A stretch of DNA of 36,240 bases from an uncultured Kiritimatiellota bacterium (GTDB lineage: Bacteria > Verrucomicrobiota > Kiritimatiellia > RFP12 > DVOR01), in NCBI GenBank assembly GCA_944391065.1, contig CALXSH010000015.1, forward strand, positions 1 to 36,240, given 5' to 3'. The position numbers and the translations under genes were made by a program. How positions within the stretch are numbered: the stretch's first letter is position 1; every line of letters starts with the position of its first letter. Under the pieces are notes generated by a model that was not told the DNA's origin, did no database searches, and worked only from the letters and a program-made list of their open reading frames with translations. Positions 8,157 to 16,948 of the stretch are shown here, in pieces.

Positions 8157-11100
8157 TCAGATGCCCATGCGGCAGATCTCGATGGCGCGGTTGAGGCCGA
8201 CGGCATGGATGAAGGTGCCTTTGCGGTCGTAGATGGTGCGGCCGACGACGTCGATGAAGTCGTGGCGGGGGGTGATTGTGTCGGAGGTATTCCGTATGAC
8301 GGCCATCGCGGCCTCACGGTCGGCCTCGGAAATGTCCGCCCTGTGGAGCTTCAGATATCTGACGGCGAGGGCATGGAGCTGCTCCCGGAAGGGGTCGAGT
8401 TTCGCGCCGAGGCCGTCGACGGCATTCTGGAGGCGGATCTGGCAGGCGGAGAAGTTGAAGATCTCGGGGGGGCAGGCGATGCCGTGCTCCTGGAGTCTGG
8501 AGAGGGCGACGGCGATGCGCTGGGCGACCTCCTCCACGCTGCCCTGGCTCATAATGCGGCGGACCATGGCGGTGAGGCGGCCTTCGGGGCGTTCGCCGCG
8601 GGTACCGGCGAGGGTGCCGTCTTCGGCGAGGCGCAGAAGGTTCCCGTCGGCGCCGAGGATGTGGATGCCGTCGGCATCGACAAGGTAGCCGTCGTCATCG
8701 GTCAGGACGGTGTCGGCCGCGCGGAAGGCGGCGGCATCCTCGGGGGGCAGGAGCTTCAGGTAGCCGTCGAGGAACCAGTCGGTCTTTTTGTAGGTGGCGC
8801 CGGCCATGACGACCATGACCTGCTTCTGCTGGGCATTGGTGAGGGTGGTGGCGTTGCCGTAGTCAATGACGGTGAGTTTGGCGGCGGCGGGATCTTCGGG
8901 GATGTCGGCCATGATGTTGCCGGCGTGGAGGTCGCCGTGGTAGAAGCCGGAGTCGAAGATGCCTTCGGAGACCCAGCGGTCGGAGAGGGTGAGGAGGCGG
9001 CCGTGCAGGGTCTGAAGGCCGCGGAGCTGATGCTCAAGGGCCGTGAGGCGCCCGACGGGGAGGTCGGCCGTCCCGGGATCGAGGGCCATGACGGCGTCGA
9101 TGTCGGCCATGATTTTGGCGAGGTCGCGGCCGGGGGCAAGCTCCAGGAGGAGGGCGCCGGGGGTGCGGGGGACGCCTTCGAGGACGCGCATGGATTCGAC
9201 GCCGGCGGTGCCGGGCTTCTCGTAGACGCGGCCGGTGTCGGCATTGACGGCCTCGTCGGTAAGGTCGAGTTCGGCCAGGATGCGCTCGAGCTGGCCGGCG
9301 AAGGTGCGCTCCATGCCGGGGGTGCGGCGGGCGCAGTCCTCAAAGATGAGGCGCTCGCGGGCGGCTTTGTTGCGGACGTCGGGGCGCAGGAGCTTGAGGA
9401 CGCAGTGGGTGTCGCGGCCCTGGGCGTCGGTGACGGTGCAGAGGAAGGCCTGACCGACGGAGGCGGCGCCGAGGGAGCGGTCGACGGTGATTTTGGAGAT
9501 GGCGCCCTCGGAGCGGTCGACGAGGTCGAGGAGCTGGGCGCGGACGTAGGCCGGGTCGATGGGGGCGAGGGAGGACTTCATGTCGGCGATGGCCTCGGCG
9601 AGCTCGGGGGAGACGGCGGAGGCATCGAGGCCCTGGAGGGCCTTCTGCATGATGGGGCCGGCGCCCTTGAAGGCGGCGCCAAGGAGGGCGCCGGGAGAGG
9701 GCGGTTCGCCGGTTTCGGAGAGGCGGCTGTAGCGGATGAGGGAGGCGACCATGCTGCGGCGGTCGACGGCGCGCTCGGCGAGGTCGGTGTCGAAATAGCG
9801 GGCCATGACGTCGGTGATGAATTTGCCGTAGCCTTTGTTGGGGTCAAAGGCGGAGGTCATCATGTCGGCGAGTTTTGGGGCAACGGCCTGCCGGAGGGAG
9901 GCGAGGTCGTTTTCGGTGGCGGTGCGCACGGCATCGTCGGCGTCGGAGAGGCGGGCGGCAAGTCTGACGATGCCGTCGGCTCTGTAGTCGTCGCGCTCGG
10001 CGAAGGCCTCGGCCAGACGGTCGATGATCTCGTCGTCGGTGAGGCCCCCGCCACGCTGCGTGGCACTGGCGACCTTCGTGACGACCGCCGAGAGAGCAAA
10101 GGCCCAGGGGATTGTCGTGCAGCCGGCCACGGTTTCCGCCTGGCCCAGCGCATAGAGCCTGTCGCCGACGGCTTCGCCGCCGCGGACACGGGCGCAAAGG
10201 GGCTCGCGCAGGTAATTCAGGACGGCACGGGTCTGCTCGGCGTCGCCGACGGCTTCGCGGATGGCCCTGAAGGAGGGCGCCGGGCGGGCGCCGGCGGCCC
10301 GGGCGGCGTCGCCCCGGAGCGTCTCGACGGCCTCGGCGAGTCCGTGCCCCAGGGTGGCGCTGAGGTCATCGACAAGCGCTTCGATTTCGCCGTCGAGGGC
10401 GGCGCAGACATCGTCGGGGAGGGATTCGGCGAAGGCGGCGGCATCGGCGGCGGTGAGGGGGGCATCGGCCGCGCCGGAACGGACCCAGGCACCGCGGAGA
10501 AGGGCCACGGCGGCGTCGAGGTGGGTGTGGGTGGCGGCGTCAAAGGTGGCGAGGGCGCCCTTGTGGTCGTTGAGGAGGTCGGCGAGGGCCTGGGGGTGCC
10601 GGAGGAGGGTGGCGCGGATGCGCGCGGCGGGGTCGCCCAGGTTGCGGTCGTAGAGGGAGGCTTCGCGGTTGAGCACGAGGTCGGCGGCAAGATTGTGCTG
10701 GCGGTCGATGCGGGCGGTGCGGGCGGCATCGTTGGCGTCGGGCGTCAGATAGTCGCGGGCGTCGGCGAAGGCGTTGTCAATCTGCAGGCAAATGTCGTCG
10801 GGGAGGAGAGCCAGGAAGGCGCGGACGTTCTCCGGGGTGGCGGGGGTGCCCGGACGGGCGAGGGTCCAGGCGGCGCGGAGGCCGGCGGCGGCCGGGAGCA
10901 TGGAGGCGCGCAGGTCGGGCTCCAGGGCATCCAGCGCGGCGTCGCCGCCATTGATGAGATCGGCGACGGCCGCGGCGTTGTCCAGCAGGGCGGTACGGAC
11001 GATGTCGGCGGGGAGGCGGAGGGTGTCGCCGCCGCGGACGGCGTCGTGGCTGCGGACGAGGGAGAGGGCCAGCGCGCGGTGCCGTTCGGCGGGCGCCTGC

Positions 11101-12353
11101 GCCTCCGGGCGGGGCTGCGCCTCGGCATCGGGGACGGGGGCGGCATCGGCGGCTTGGGGTTCCGTGGCGACGAGGAGCTCCCGGCGGCGGAGGTCGGCAT
11201 CCACGTCACCGAGGGGAAGGCCGTCGGGAGCGGGAGGCTCTTCGGGGAGGGGGCCGGGGTCCGTCCCGGGGGCGTCCGCTTCGGGCGTCCCGTCGGGTTC
11301 CGGCACGGTCTCAAGCAGGGCGAGAAGATCGGCATCGGCGACCTCGGGCGTCCCGGCGTCAGGGACTTCGGGGAGCGGAGCGGGGGCCTCGGGAGCGGGG
11401 GCTTCGGGGAGCGGAGCCGGGGCTTCGGGGGCGGGGGGCGGGGCGGTGAGGGCGGCGATGTCGACGGCATTGCGGACGCGGTCGGCATCGGCGATGAGGG
11501 CCTCTTCGTAACGCGCAATCAGGTCGGCGGCGGCTTCGTCATTGAGGGTGAGGACCGCGTCGAGCTGCGCGCCGAAGCCGAGATTGTCGTCGATATACGC
11601 CAGGAGGGCGTCCCGGGTGATGATTTCGCCGGCGAGGACGCGCAGGGCCGCCTCACGGAGGGTCAGTTTGCCGGAGGCCGCCAGCTCGTCAGGCGTAACG
11701 CCGAGCCGGCTCCGGAGGACGGTCTCATAAACGTCGCGGCGGATGGGGCAGCGGAGGGAGGCGATGTCGGCGGCAATGGCGTTGCGAAGCGCGTCGCGGG
11801 GGTAAACGTCGGGACGGCGGACCATGTCGTCAACCAGTTTGCGGACGAGCGTGCCGGCGGTGTGGGGGAGATCGAAGGTCACGGCCTCGTCCGTGCGGCC
11901 GGTCTCGGCGATGCAGGCCTGAAGACGGCCGGCGGCGTCCTGGCTGACGGTGAGGGCGATTTTGCCGACGGTGACGCTGACGGTGGCAGGCGTGCCGACG
12001 GGGAGAGCGGAGAGTCTGGTCTGAAGGTCGCTGACGGCCCGGCCGAGCGTCCGCTGGGCGCGCTTTTCGAGATCGTAGGCCTTGGCGGCGCTGCTGTAGG
12101 CAACGCCGAAGGTGACAAAGTGGAGGATACGCTGCCCGACGGAGTAGCCGGTGTGGCGGATGGCGAACTGGGCCTTGGCCCTGCTGTCGCCGAGAAGGTC
12201 CGCAAAGCCCCTGACGAGAAGCCTCTCGGAGGCATTGAGCCCATTGAAGGCGTCACGCCCCTCGACGACGCCCTCACGGAGAAGCTCGGCGGCGGGAAGA
12301 TGGGTGACGCGGGCGGCGGGAAGATGACTGGCGGCGTGGATGAGATCGGGCAT
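8157..12353 (-). CDS. Giant protein with C-terminal ABC1/UbiB-type kinase domain (candidate T3SS effector)
   Basis: 1398 residues; ATG 12353 with AGAGGA a few bases upstream. There is no signal peptide; the N-terminus carries a HLPAA-RVT-HLPAA duplication. Residues ~1-300 are helical with no recognised domain. A Pro/Ala/Glu-rich linker spans ~305-400. Two related ~120-residue helical repeats (~423-535 and ~550-662) share a [LS]LPDD[IV]C signature. The ABC1/AarF/UbiB atypical kinase core then follows: Lys896 in KGAGPIMQ (KxGQ-like), LGAASVGQAF (961-970, Ala-rich loop), Lys987 in VLKLLRP, HGDLHAGN (1139-1146, catalytic loop) and DYG (1164-1166, metal binding). Typical UbiB proteins are about 550 residues, N-terminally unelaborated and membrane-anchored. 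Size, absence of a Sec signal and proximity to an injectisome suggest a secreted effector. The kinase fold is confident; the effector role is inferred. Confidence 0.8.
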   Translation of the reverse strand: MPDLIHAASHLPAARVTHLPAAELLREGVVEGRDAFNGLNASERLLVRGFADLLGDSRAKAQFAIRHTGYSVGQRILHFVTFGVAYSSAAKAYDLEKRAQRTLGRAVSDLQTRLSALPVGTPATVSVTVGKIALTVSQDAAGRLQACIAETGRTDEAVTFDLPHTAGTLVRKLVDDMVRRPDVYPRDALRNAIAADIASLRCPIRRDVYETVLRSRLGVTPDELAASGKLTLREAALRVLAGEIITRDALLAYIDDNLGFGAQLDAVLTLNDEAAADLIARYEEALIADADRVRNAVDIAALTAPPPAPEAPAPLPEAPAPEAPAPLPEVPDAGTPEVADADLLALLETVPEPDGTPEADAPGTDPGPLPEEPPAPDGLPLGDVDADLRRRELLVATEPQAADAAPVPDAEAQPRPEAQAPAERHRALALSLVRSHDAVRGGDTLRLPADIVRTALLDNAAAVADLINGGDAALDALEPDLRASMLPAAAGLRAAWTLARPGTPATPENVRAFLALLPDDICLQIDNAFADARDYLTPDANDAARTARIDRQHNLAADLVLNREASLYDRNLGDPAARIRATLLRHPQALADLLNDHKGALATFDAATHTHLDAAVALLRGAWVRSGAADAPLTAADAAAFAESLPDDVCAALDGEIEALVDDLSATLGHGLAEAVETLRGDAARAAGARPAPSFRAIREAVGDAEQTRAVLNYLREPLCARVRGGEAVGDRLYALGQAETVAGCTTIPWAFALSAVVTKVASATQRGGGLTDDEIIDRLAEAFAERDDYRADGIVRLAARLSDADDAVRTATENDLASLRQAVAPKLADMMTSAFDPNKGYGKFITDVMARYFDTDLAERAVDRRSMVASLIRYSRLSETGEPPSPGALLGAAFKGAGPIMQKALQGLDASAVSPELAEAIADMKSSLAPIDPAYVRAQLLDLVDRSEGAISKITVDRSLGAASVGQAFLCTVTDAQGRDTHCVLKLLRPDVRNKAARERLIFEDCARRTPGMERTFAGQLERILAELDLTDEAVNADTGRVYEKPGTAGVESMRVLEGVPRTPGALLLELAPGRDLAKIMADIDAVMALDPGTADLPVGRLTALEHQLRGLQTLHGRLLTLSDRWVSEGIFDSGFYHGDLHAGNIMADIPEDPAAAKLTVIDYGNATTLTNAQQKQVMVVMAGATYKKTDWFLDGYLKLLPPEDAAAFRAADTVLTDDDGYLVDADGIHILGADGNLLRLAEDGTLAGTRGERPEGRLTAMVRRIMSQGSVEEVAQRIAVALSRLQEHGIACPPEIFNFSACQIRLQNAVDGLGAKLDPFREQLHALAVRYLKLHRADISEADREAAMAVIRNTSDTITPRHDFIDVVGRTIYDRKGTFIHAVGLNRAIEICRMGI

Positions 12354-12465
12354 GGCTGTTTCCTCTGAACAATCGGCAAAAGGGCTCCGCCGGCGGGGCG
12401 GGTTTCTGCCTGTCTATACGGACGGGAGCGGGCATAGGTTACAAATCCCGTCAGACCCTGCAAAA

Positions 12466-12474
12466 AGTATATCA
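12466..12474 (-). promoter_or_regulatory. Extended -10 promoter candidate for the kinase/LRR unit
   Basis: On the minus strand TGA-TATACT forms an extended -10 element (TGn plus five of six consensus bases) about 110 bases upstream of the start at 12353. No good -35 box precedes it, which extended -10 promoters tolerate. It lies in the only AT-richer stretch between the upstream terminator and the gene. A weaker TTGCAG-N16-TAACCT pair lies just downstream. Confidence 0.4.
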
Positions 12475-12506
12475 GATCCCCCGCTGCGCTCCGCGAAGCG
12501 CGCATC

Positions 12507-12533
12507 AAAAAGGCCCCGCATTGCTGCGGGGCC
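12507..12533 (-). terminator. Intrinsic terminator after the beta-strand-repeat protein gene
   Basis: Reading the minus strand, a 9 bp perfect stem GGCCCCGCA/TGCGGGGCC (12512-12533) with a 4-base loop is followed directly by five T residues (12507-12511). It starts 27 bases after the stop of the gene ending at 12560. It separates that gene from the kinase/LRR unit, so the latter needs its own promoter. Confidence 0.9.
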
Positions 12534-12559
12534 CTGGTTTTGAGAGCATACGAAGCCGG

Positions 12560-15500
12560 TCACTCGACAACCGCCTCAGCCGCGGCGGCACCGGCCTCGG
12601 GACGGCTGACGCGGATGCGGAAGAGGAGGGTGCCGTCGGTGGGCGTAAGGGCGGCGCCGTCGGCCGGCACGAGGGTGACCGCGGTCCTGTCCTCCGAGAG
12701 CACCGGGGTCAGGGCAATCTTCTCCTCGGCAGCCGTGCCGCCAAGGTCGACCCTGACGAGCTCATAGACGTTGCCGTCGGCGAAGGTGGCCCCGGTGACG
12801 GCGGCGCCCAGGGTCAGTCCGCCGTCCGCACCGAGAACGATGTCGGCGACGCCGAAGCCGTAGTCCAGCTCAACGGCATCTTCGGCACCGTCGGCGCCGG
12901 GCCTGGCCGTCGCCTGAACCCCGACAAAGCAGCCGAGGACGGCACCGAGGGTGTCGGCGTCGAGGACTGCCCCGTCGTCGGCGCGGCGGATGACAAAGGT
13001 CCCGGTAATGCCGGCCTCGAAGGCCGTCTCCCGCAGAGGCAGGAGCAGATCGGGGTCAACGGTATCATAGGAGCCTCCGGTGCCCGGCACGGGCGTCGGA
13101 AGGGCGGGCTCGGCCAGCACGTAGACGGAGGTCCCGTCGTCATTGTCCGTCCGGGAAACATCCATTCCCTGGACAGCGGACGTTACCGTCGCTGCGGCAT
13201 CCGAAGGAAGGATCAGCTTAACGCCGTCGCCGATGGCAACGGTCCCGCTGAGAGCATGAGCAAAGGTATAAGTACCGGCACCCCCGTCGACGGCAAGCGT
13301 CAGTGTGCCGCCGACAGCATTGTCAACGTTAGCACCATCCACATTGGATTTGTAGTACGCGCCACCGTCGGGGATTCTCAGCGTCGCTCCGTTTTCGGTA
13401 ACGGTAAAACCGCGAGTGGCCCCCTCAGAGGAACCGCAGTCTTCCGTGAAAATCACCGTTCCACCGTCAAGGATGACGTAGCCCTTATTGTGGCCGAGAT
13501 TGCCCAAGGCGGCACCATAGACCCAATTCGGCGTAATCAGGGTACCGCGGATGGTAACAGGACTCAGGTGGTAGTTGGTGCCATAGAGTCTGCCCGAGCC
13601 GGAGAGCTCGAGGGTCGCACCGGCCGCGACGGTGGTCGTTGCGGCGCTGACATTCTGTCCAGCACGCGTATTTTCGGCCGTGAGGGTCAGATGTCCGGCC
13701 TCGACGCTCAGCGCGCCGTCGCCGGAGATGACGGTTGAAAGCGTCACCGTGCCGGAGCCGCGCTTGGTAAAGTTACCGTTGAGGACAATATTGCCTGCGG
13801 CCGTGACCAAGGCACCGTCAACGGCGGCATCCAGCGTCAGCGTCCCGCCGGAGGCAACGGTAAGCGCGCCATTCATGTGATTCAGCTCTCCGGCCTCAAC
13901 GGCAACGGTGCCGCCGTTAACGGTCGTATTGCAGAGCCAGAAGGCACCGTCGCCGGTCTTGGTCAGGGTGTGGCCGTTCAGCGTAAGCTCCGAAGCCCCC
14001 CATCCGCTTGCGATGAGGCCAAAATTCCCCACCGCGCGGACCGTTGCGTTCCCGTTGAGCCTGACGCCGACAAGCTGACGGGCTCCGCTGCCAATATCGG
14101 TGCTGCTGTCGTTGGCAAGCGTTGCGCCCTCGTTGAGCGTAACGTAACACGTCCACCCATCATTGCGCCCATTAAAGTCAAGCGTGGCGCCGCTCTCGAC
14201 GGTGACGTCGCCGGCGGTGGAGTACGCATCCGCCGCCCCAATGGCGTGCGTGCCAAACGCGAGGGTCCCCCCGCGAACCACGGAACCGGCCATTGCGGAA
14301 ACCTGGGCATTGACTGTGAGCTTTCCGGAACCGCTCTTGACGAAGGCCCCGGCACCGGTCACGGCGTGCGTGAGGGTGAGGTCGGCATCCGCCTTAACGA
14401 CGAGCGTAGCGCCCTCAGGCACGTCAACATCTGCGGGAAGGTCGACGGAAACGGTCAGCGTGGCGCCTTCGCCGATCTGCAGCCCAGCGGGGAGTGTCGG
14501 TTGGGCATCGGTGGTTACGAGGGTCACATACCCCACGGCCCAGACGGTCAGCCCCTCCGAGAGAGCCGTATCCAGCGTCACGACAGCAGCCGTCTCAGGC
14601 GTATCGCCACCCACAAGGTAGGCGTCTCCGGAGGTCGGGACAGTGCCGTCACTCCAAGCCGACGCATCATTCCAATTGCCGCTGCCCGTCCGCTTGTTGA
14701 CCGTCGGCACGTAGGTGCCGCCGTCGCCTCCGTCAACGGCATTGCCGTCCGAATCGACAAAGGCTATTGTGCCTCCGTCCGTAAGGTCAGCCTCAGAGGT
14801 ATATCCTCCAACGAACTGCGTGTCTGAGAGCCGGAGCTTCAGCGTGGCTCCCGCAGGGACACGGACCTGGCCTTCCCGTCCCGCAGGCAGGATAAGCGTA
14901 GCCGTGGCATTCTCGGCGAAGGCAAAATCCGGGGTGACTGTTCCGAAATCGGCATCCTTCAGGTCGACCGTGCCGCTGCCGGCGACGACAATCGTGCCGC
15001 TGCCGGTGACGTCAATGGCGGCCGTGTCGGTAACGGTGCCTCCGTTGGCCGTGTCGAAGGTCAGGGTGGTACCCTCGCCGAGGCTCATACCCTGCGTGAT
15101 AGGCAGGGCCTCCGCGGTGCTTCGGATTACGGGCGATCCCGAGACGTTGACGGACAGGGTCCGCGCGGCACTGTAGGTGTCAATGCCGGTTGCGCCGAGT
15201 GCAAGCGTACCGCCGGAGAGATTGAGGGTATTGGTCCCGCCGGCAGAGGCGGAGAGCTTAAGACCCCGCGCCGTAAAGGTGCCGCCCTCAATGTTGACCG
15301 TTTGATTGTTGCCCGTCTTGCCGATAAGAATGTCGGCATCGGCGGCCGTGAGGGTGGCATTGTCCCGGATCGTAAAGGTAGAGGGGCCATCCCAGTGACC
15401 GAACATGACGGAAGCCTGATTCGTATCGACATTGCTGCTGCCGATGACGGTAACTGCGGCATTCTCACACAGGGTCAGCGCGGAAGTGCGTCCGGCATCG

Positions 15501-16753
15501 CCTTGGGAGAGGACCAAGAAGGGAGCCGTCACAGTCGCATTTCCGGCGACGGTATAGGAGGCTGTTCCGATGCCAAACGTGCCCTCCGTTCGATCTTCGG
15601 CAGTGTCTCCGGAATAAACGACGGCGGCCCGGCCGTCAATCAGCACCTCTGTCTGAGTTGCGGAGTGCGACTGGATCAGATTATAAGCGGTGGCGGTCTC
15701 TCCCGTACCTGTCAGCCGGACGGTGCCGCCGTTATGCGCGACAGAGCCTTTGGCACTGCCAGGCGTACCGCCTGCGTAGACATACGAGGTGCCGAAAGCG
15801 GTTGAGGGCAAAACGGTCGTCAGCGTGTGGCCGTTATGTTTCACCGTGACCCCGGCGGCCTCAAGGTCGCCCAGCGTGTCAAACGCGGATGAGCGCAGTG
15901 TCGCATCGCCCTGCAGCACGAGCACCAGCGAGGCGAAAGCCGCCGAATCGACATTAAAGTCCGCGCCGGACGGCAGGGTAATCTCTATATTCTGGGAAAC
16001 GTCAAGCGTTTTGCCTGCGGCAGTCGCGGCCTTCGTCAGAGAATCGGTCGCGGTATCCGCAACGGTGTAAGCCCAATCATTGACCCCGTAAGCGTCCGCC
16101 GGGACAATCTGGATGGCAGCGATACACGCGCGGCCGTTTGCGCGATTGCTTATGTTCGGCACGGAGACGGTGAGCGTATTGGCCCCCTCCGTCGCCGTAA
16201 GTCCGGTGACAGGCAGGCAGGTGACGCCGATTTTCGGGACCGAGAGGTAATCCGTTGAGCCCCAGTTTTCGGAGCCCGCGCCGCCGAAAGTGTACTGTGT
16301 GCCGTTCACGGTAGGCGCAACAAAATGCTTGGCTGCAGACGGCGTGGTGTCGGCCGTCATGTAAATCAGCACGGTATACTCGGCGAAAGCCTCTGTGTCC
16401 AGCCCCGACACGGTAATTGTCGTGCCTCCGCTCTCGGTATCGGCCTGACCGTCGTCCAAATAGGTCGACAGGAGAATATCCGCAGGCGACACCCAGTACG
16501 TCTCACTTGCGGCAAAGTTAAGCGTCGCCGTGACACCGGAGGGACCGGTGACCTCAGTGCCGGGGTTGGTTGCACCCTCAATTTTGTTCCAGTAGCGTCC
16601 CGGAACGGGATAGCACCCATAATCCGTCGTGTCATCAAACGCATTGGTCGCGTTGAACTTGATGCTGATGGATGGTCGTTCCGTCTGGGCCAGAGCGGCC
16701 AGGGGTACGGCTGAGGCGCAGAGCAGTGCGCAGAATGATTTTATTGAGCTCAT
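12560..16753 (-). CDS. Giant beta-strand-repeat surface protein
   Basis: 1397 residues starting at ATG 16753, chosen because GGAGGAG lies eight bases upstream and a clean signal peptide follows (MSSIKSFCALLCASAVPLAALA, cleavage before QTERPS). Residues ~28-270 form an N-terminal module (ISIKFNATNAFDD...). The bulk, to ~1150, is made of short Gly/Thr/Val-rich beta repeats with G[GA]T[LV] turns, such as LTKTGDGAFWL, FVKSGSGKLTV and FTKRGSGTVTLS. These are typical of autotransporter-associated beta-strand (PATR-like) repeats that build a beta-helix. No C-terminal beta-barrel is present, so it is not a classical autotransporter. The end (LLFRIRVSRPE) resembles the terminus of the LRR protein. Role: probably extracellular, adhesive or glycan-binding. 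A strong terminator follows. Confidence 0.85.
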   Translation of the reverse strand: MSSIKSFCALLCASAVPLAALAQTERPSISIKFNATNAFDDTTDYGCYPVPGRYWNKIEGATNPGTEVTGPSGVTATLNFAASETYWVSPADILLSTYLDDGQADTESGGTTITVSGLDTEAFAEYTVLIYMTADTTPSAAKHFVAPTVNGTQYTFGGAGSENWGSTDYLSVPKIGVTCLPVTGLTATEGANTLTVSVPNISNRANGRACIAAIQIVPADAYGVNDWAYTVADTATDSLTKAATAAGKTLDVSQNIEITLPSGADFNVDSAAFASLVLVLQGDATLRSSAFDTLGDLEAAGVTVKHNGHTLTTVLPSTAFGTSYVYAGGTPGSAKGSVAHNGGTVRLTGTGETATAYNLIQSHSATQTEVLIDGRAAVVYSGDTAEDRTEGTFGIGTASYTVAGNATVTAPFLVLSQGDAGRTSALTLCENAAVTVIGSSNVDTNQASVMFGHWDGPSTFTIRDNATLTAADADILIGKTGNNQTVNIEGGTFTARGLKLSASAGGTNTLNLSGGTLALGATGIDTYSAARTLSVNVSGSPVIRSTAEALPITQGMSLGEGTTLTFDTANGGTVTDTAAIDVTGSGTIVVAGSGTVDLKDADFGTVTPDFAFAENATATLILPAGREGQVRVPAGATLKLRLSDTQFVGGYTSEADLTDGGTIAFVDSDGNAVDGGDGGTYVPTVNKRTGSGNWNDASAWSDGTVPTSGDAYLVGGDTPETAAVVTLDTALSEGLTVWAVGYVTLVTTDAQPTLPAGLQIGEGATLTVSVDLPADVDVPEGATLVVKADADLTLTHAVTGAGAFVKSGSGKLTVNAQVSAMAGSVVRGGTLAFGTHAIGAADAYSTAGDVTVESGATLDFNGRNDGWTCYVTLNEGATLANDSSTDIGSGARQLVGVRLNGNATVRAVGNFGLIASGWGASELTLNGHTLTKTGDGAFWLCNTTVNGGTVAVEAGELNHMNGALTVASGGTLTLDAAVDGALVTAAGNIVLNGNFTKRGSGTVTLSTVISGDGALSVEAGHLTLTAENTRAGQNVSAATTTVAAGATLELSGSGRLYGTNYHLSPVTIRGTLITPNWVYGAALGNLGHNKGYVILDGGTVIFTEDCGSSEGATRGFTVTENGATLRIPDGGAYYKSNVDGANVDNAVGGTLTLAVDGGAGTYTFAHALSGTVAIGDGVKLILPSDAAATVTSAVQGMDVSRTDNDDGTSVYVLAEPALPTPVPGTGGSYDTVDPDLLLPLRETAFEAGITGTFVIRRADDGAVLDADTLGAVLGCFVGVQATARPGADGAEDAVELDYGFGVADIVLGADGGLTLGAAVTGATFADGNVYELVRVDLGGTAAEEKIALTPVLSEDRTAVTLVPADGAALTPTDGTLLFRIRVSRPEAGAAAAEAVVE

Positions 16754-16847
16754 AGGCGTGTCTCCTCCGGAAGGATGGCCCCGAAAGAATGCGCCGACGC
16801 CATCCGGGGGCGCCGGGCCGGGGATGAACTTCCCTTTGACGGAAAGG

Positions 16848-16876
16848 AGATTAGCATAGACCTGCCGCATGCGCAA
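16848..16876 (-). promoter_or_regulatory. Promoter of the beta-strand-repeat protein gene
   Basis: On the minus strand, -35 TTGCGC (16871-16876) is followed at exactly 17 bp by -10 TAATCT (16848-16853), with TG one base before the -10 (extended). Transcription would start near 16840, giving a leader of about 90 bases. It sits between the T3SS operon stop at 16949 and this gene, indicating separate transcription. No terminator with a T-run is seen after the T3SS operon, so read-through from it is possible. Confidence 0.55.
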
Positions 16877-16948
16877 GTGCCCAAGCCCGTCCGCGGGGGG
16901 CGACGGCGCGAAAGGGGGCGGCAAAGGGGGGAGGCGGGCGGGGGCGGT

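Noticed and set aside
8106..12368. A 1420-codon plus-strand open frame opposite the kinase gene
   Set aside because: Gly/Val/Ala/Glu-rich translation with no domain; it mirrors the minus-strand gene, which has intact kinase motifs, a ribosome binding site and a terminator-bounded promoter region. GC-rich antisense artefact.
12560..16753. Classical autotransporter
   Set aside because: Repeats are autotransporter-associated in type, but no C-terminal beta-barrel domain is present.
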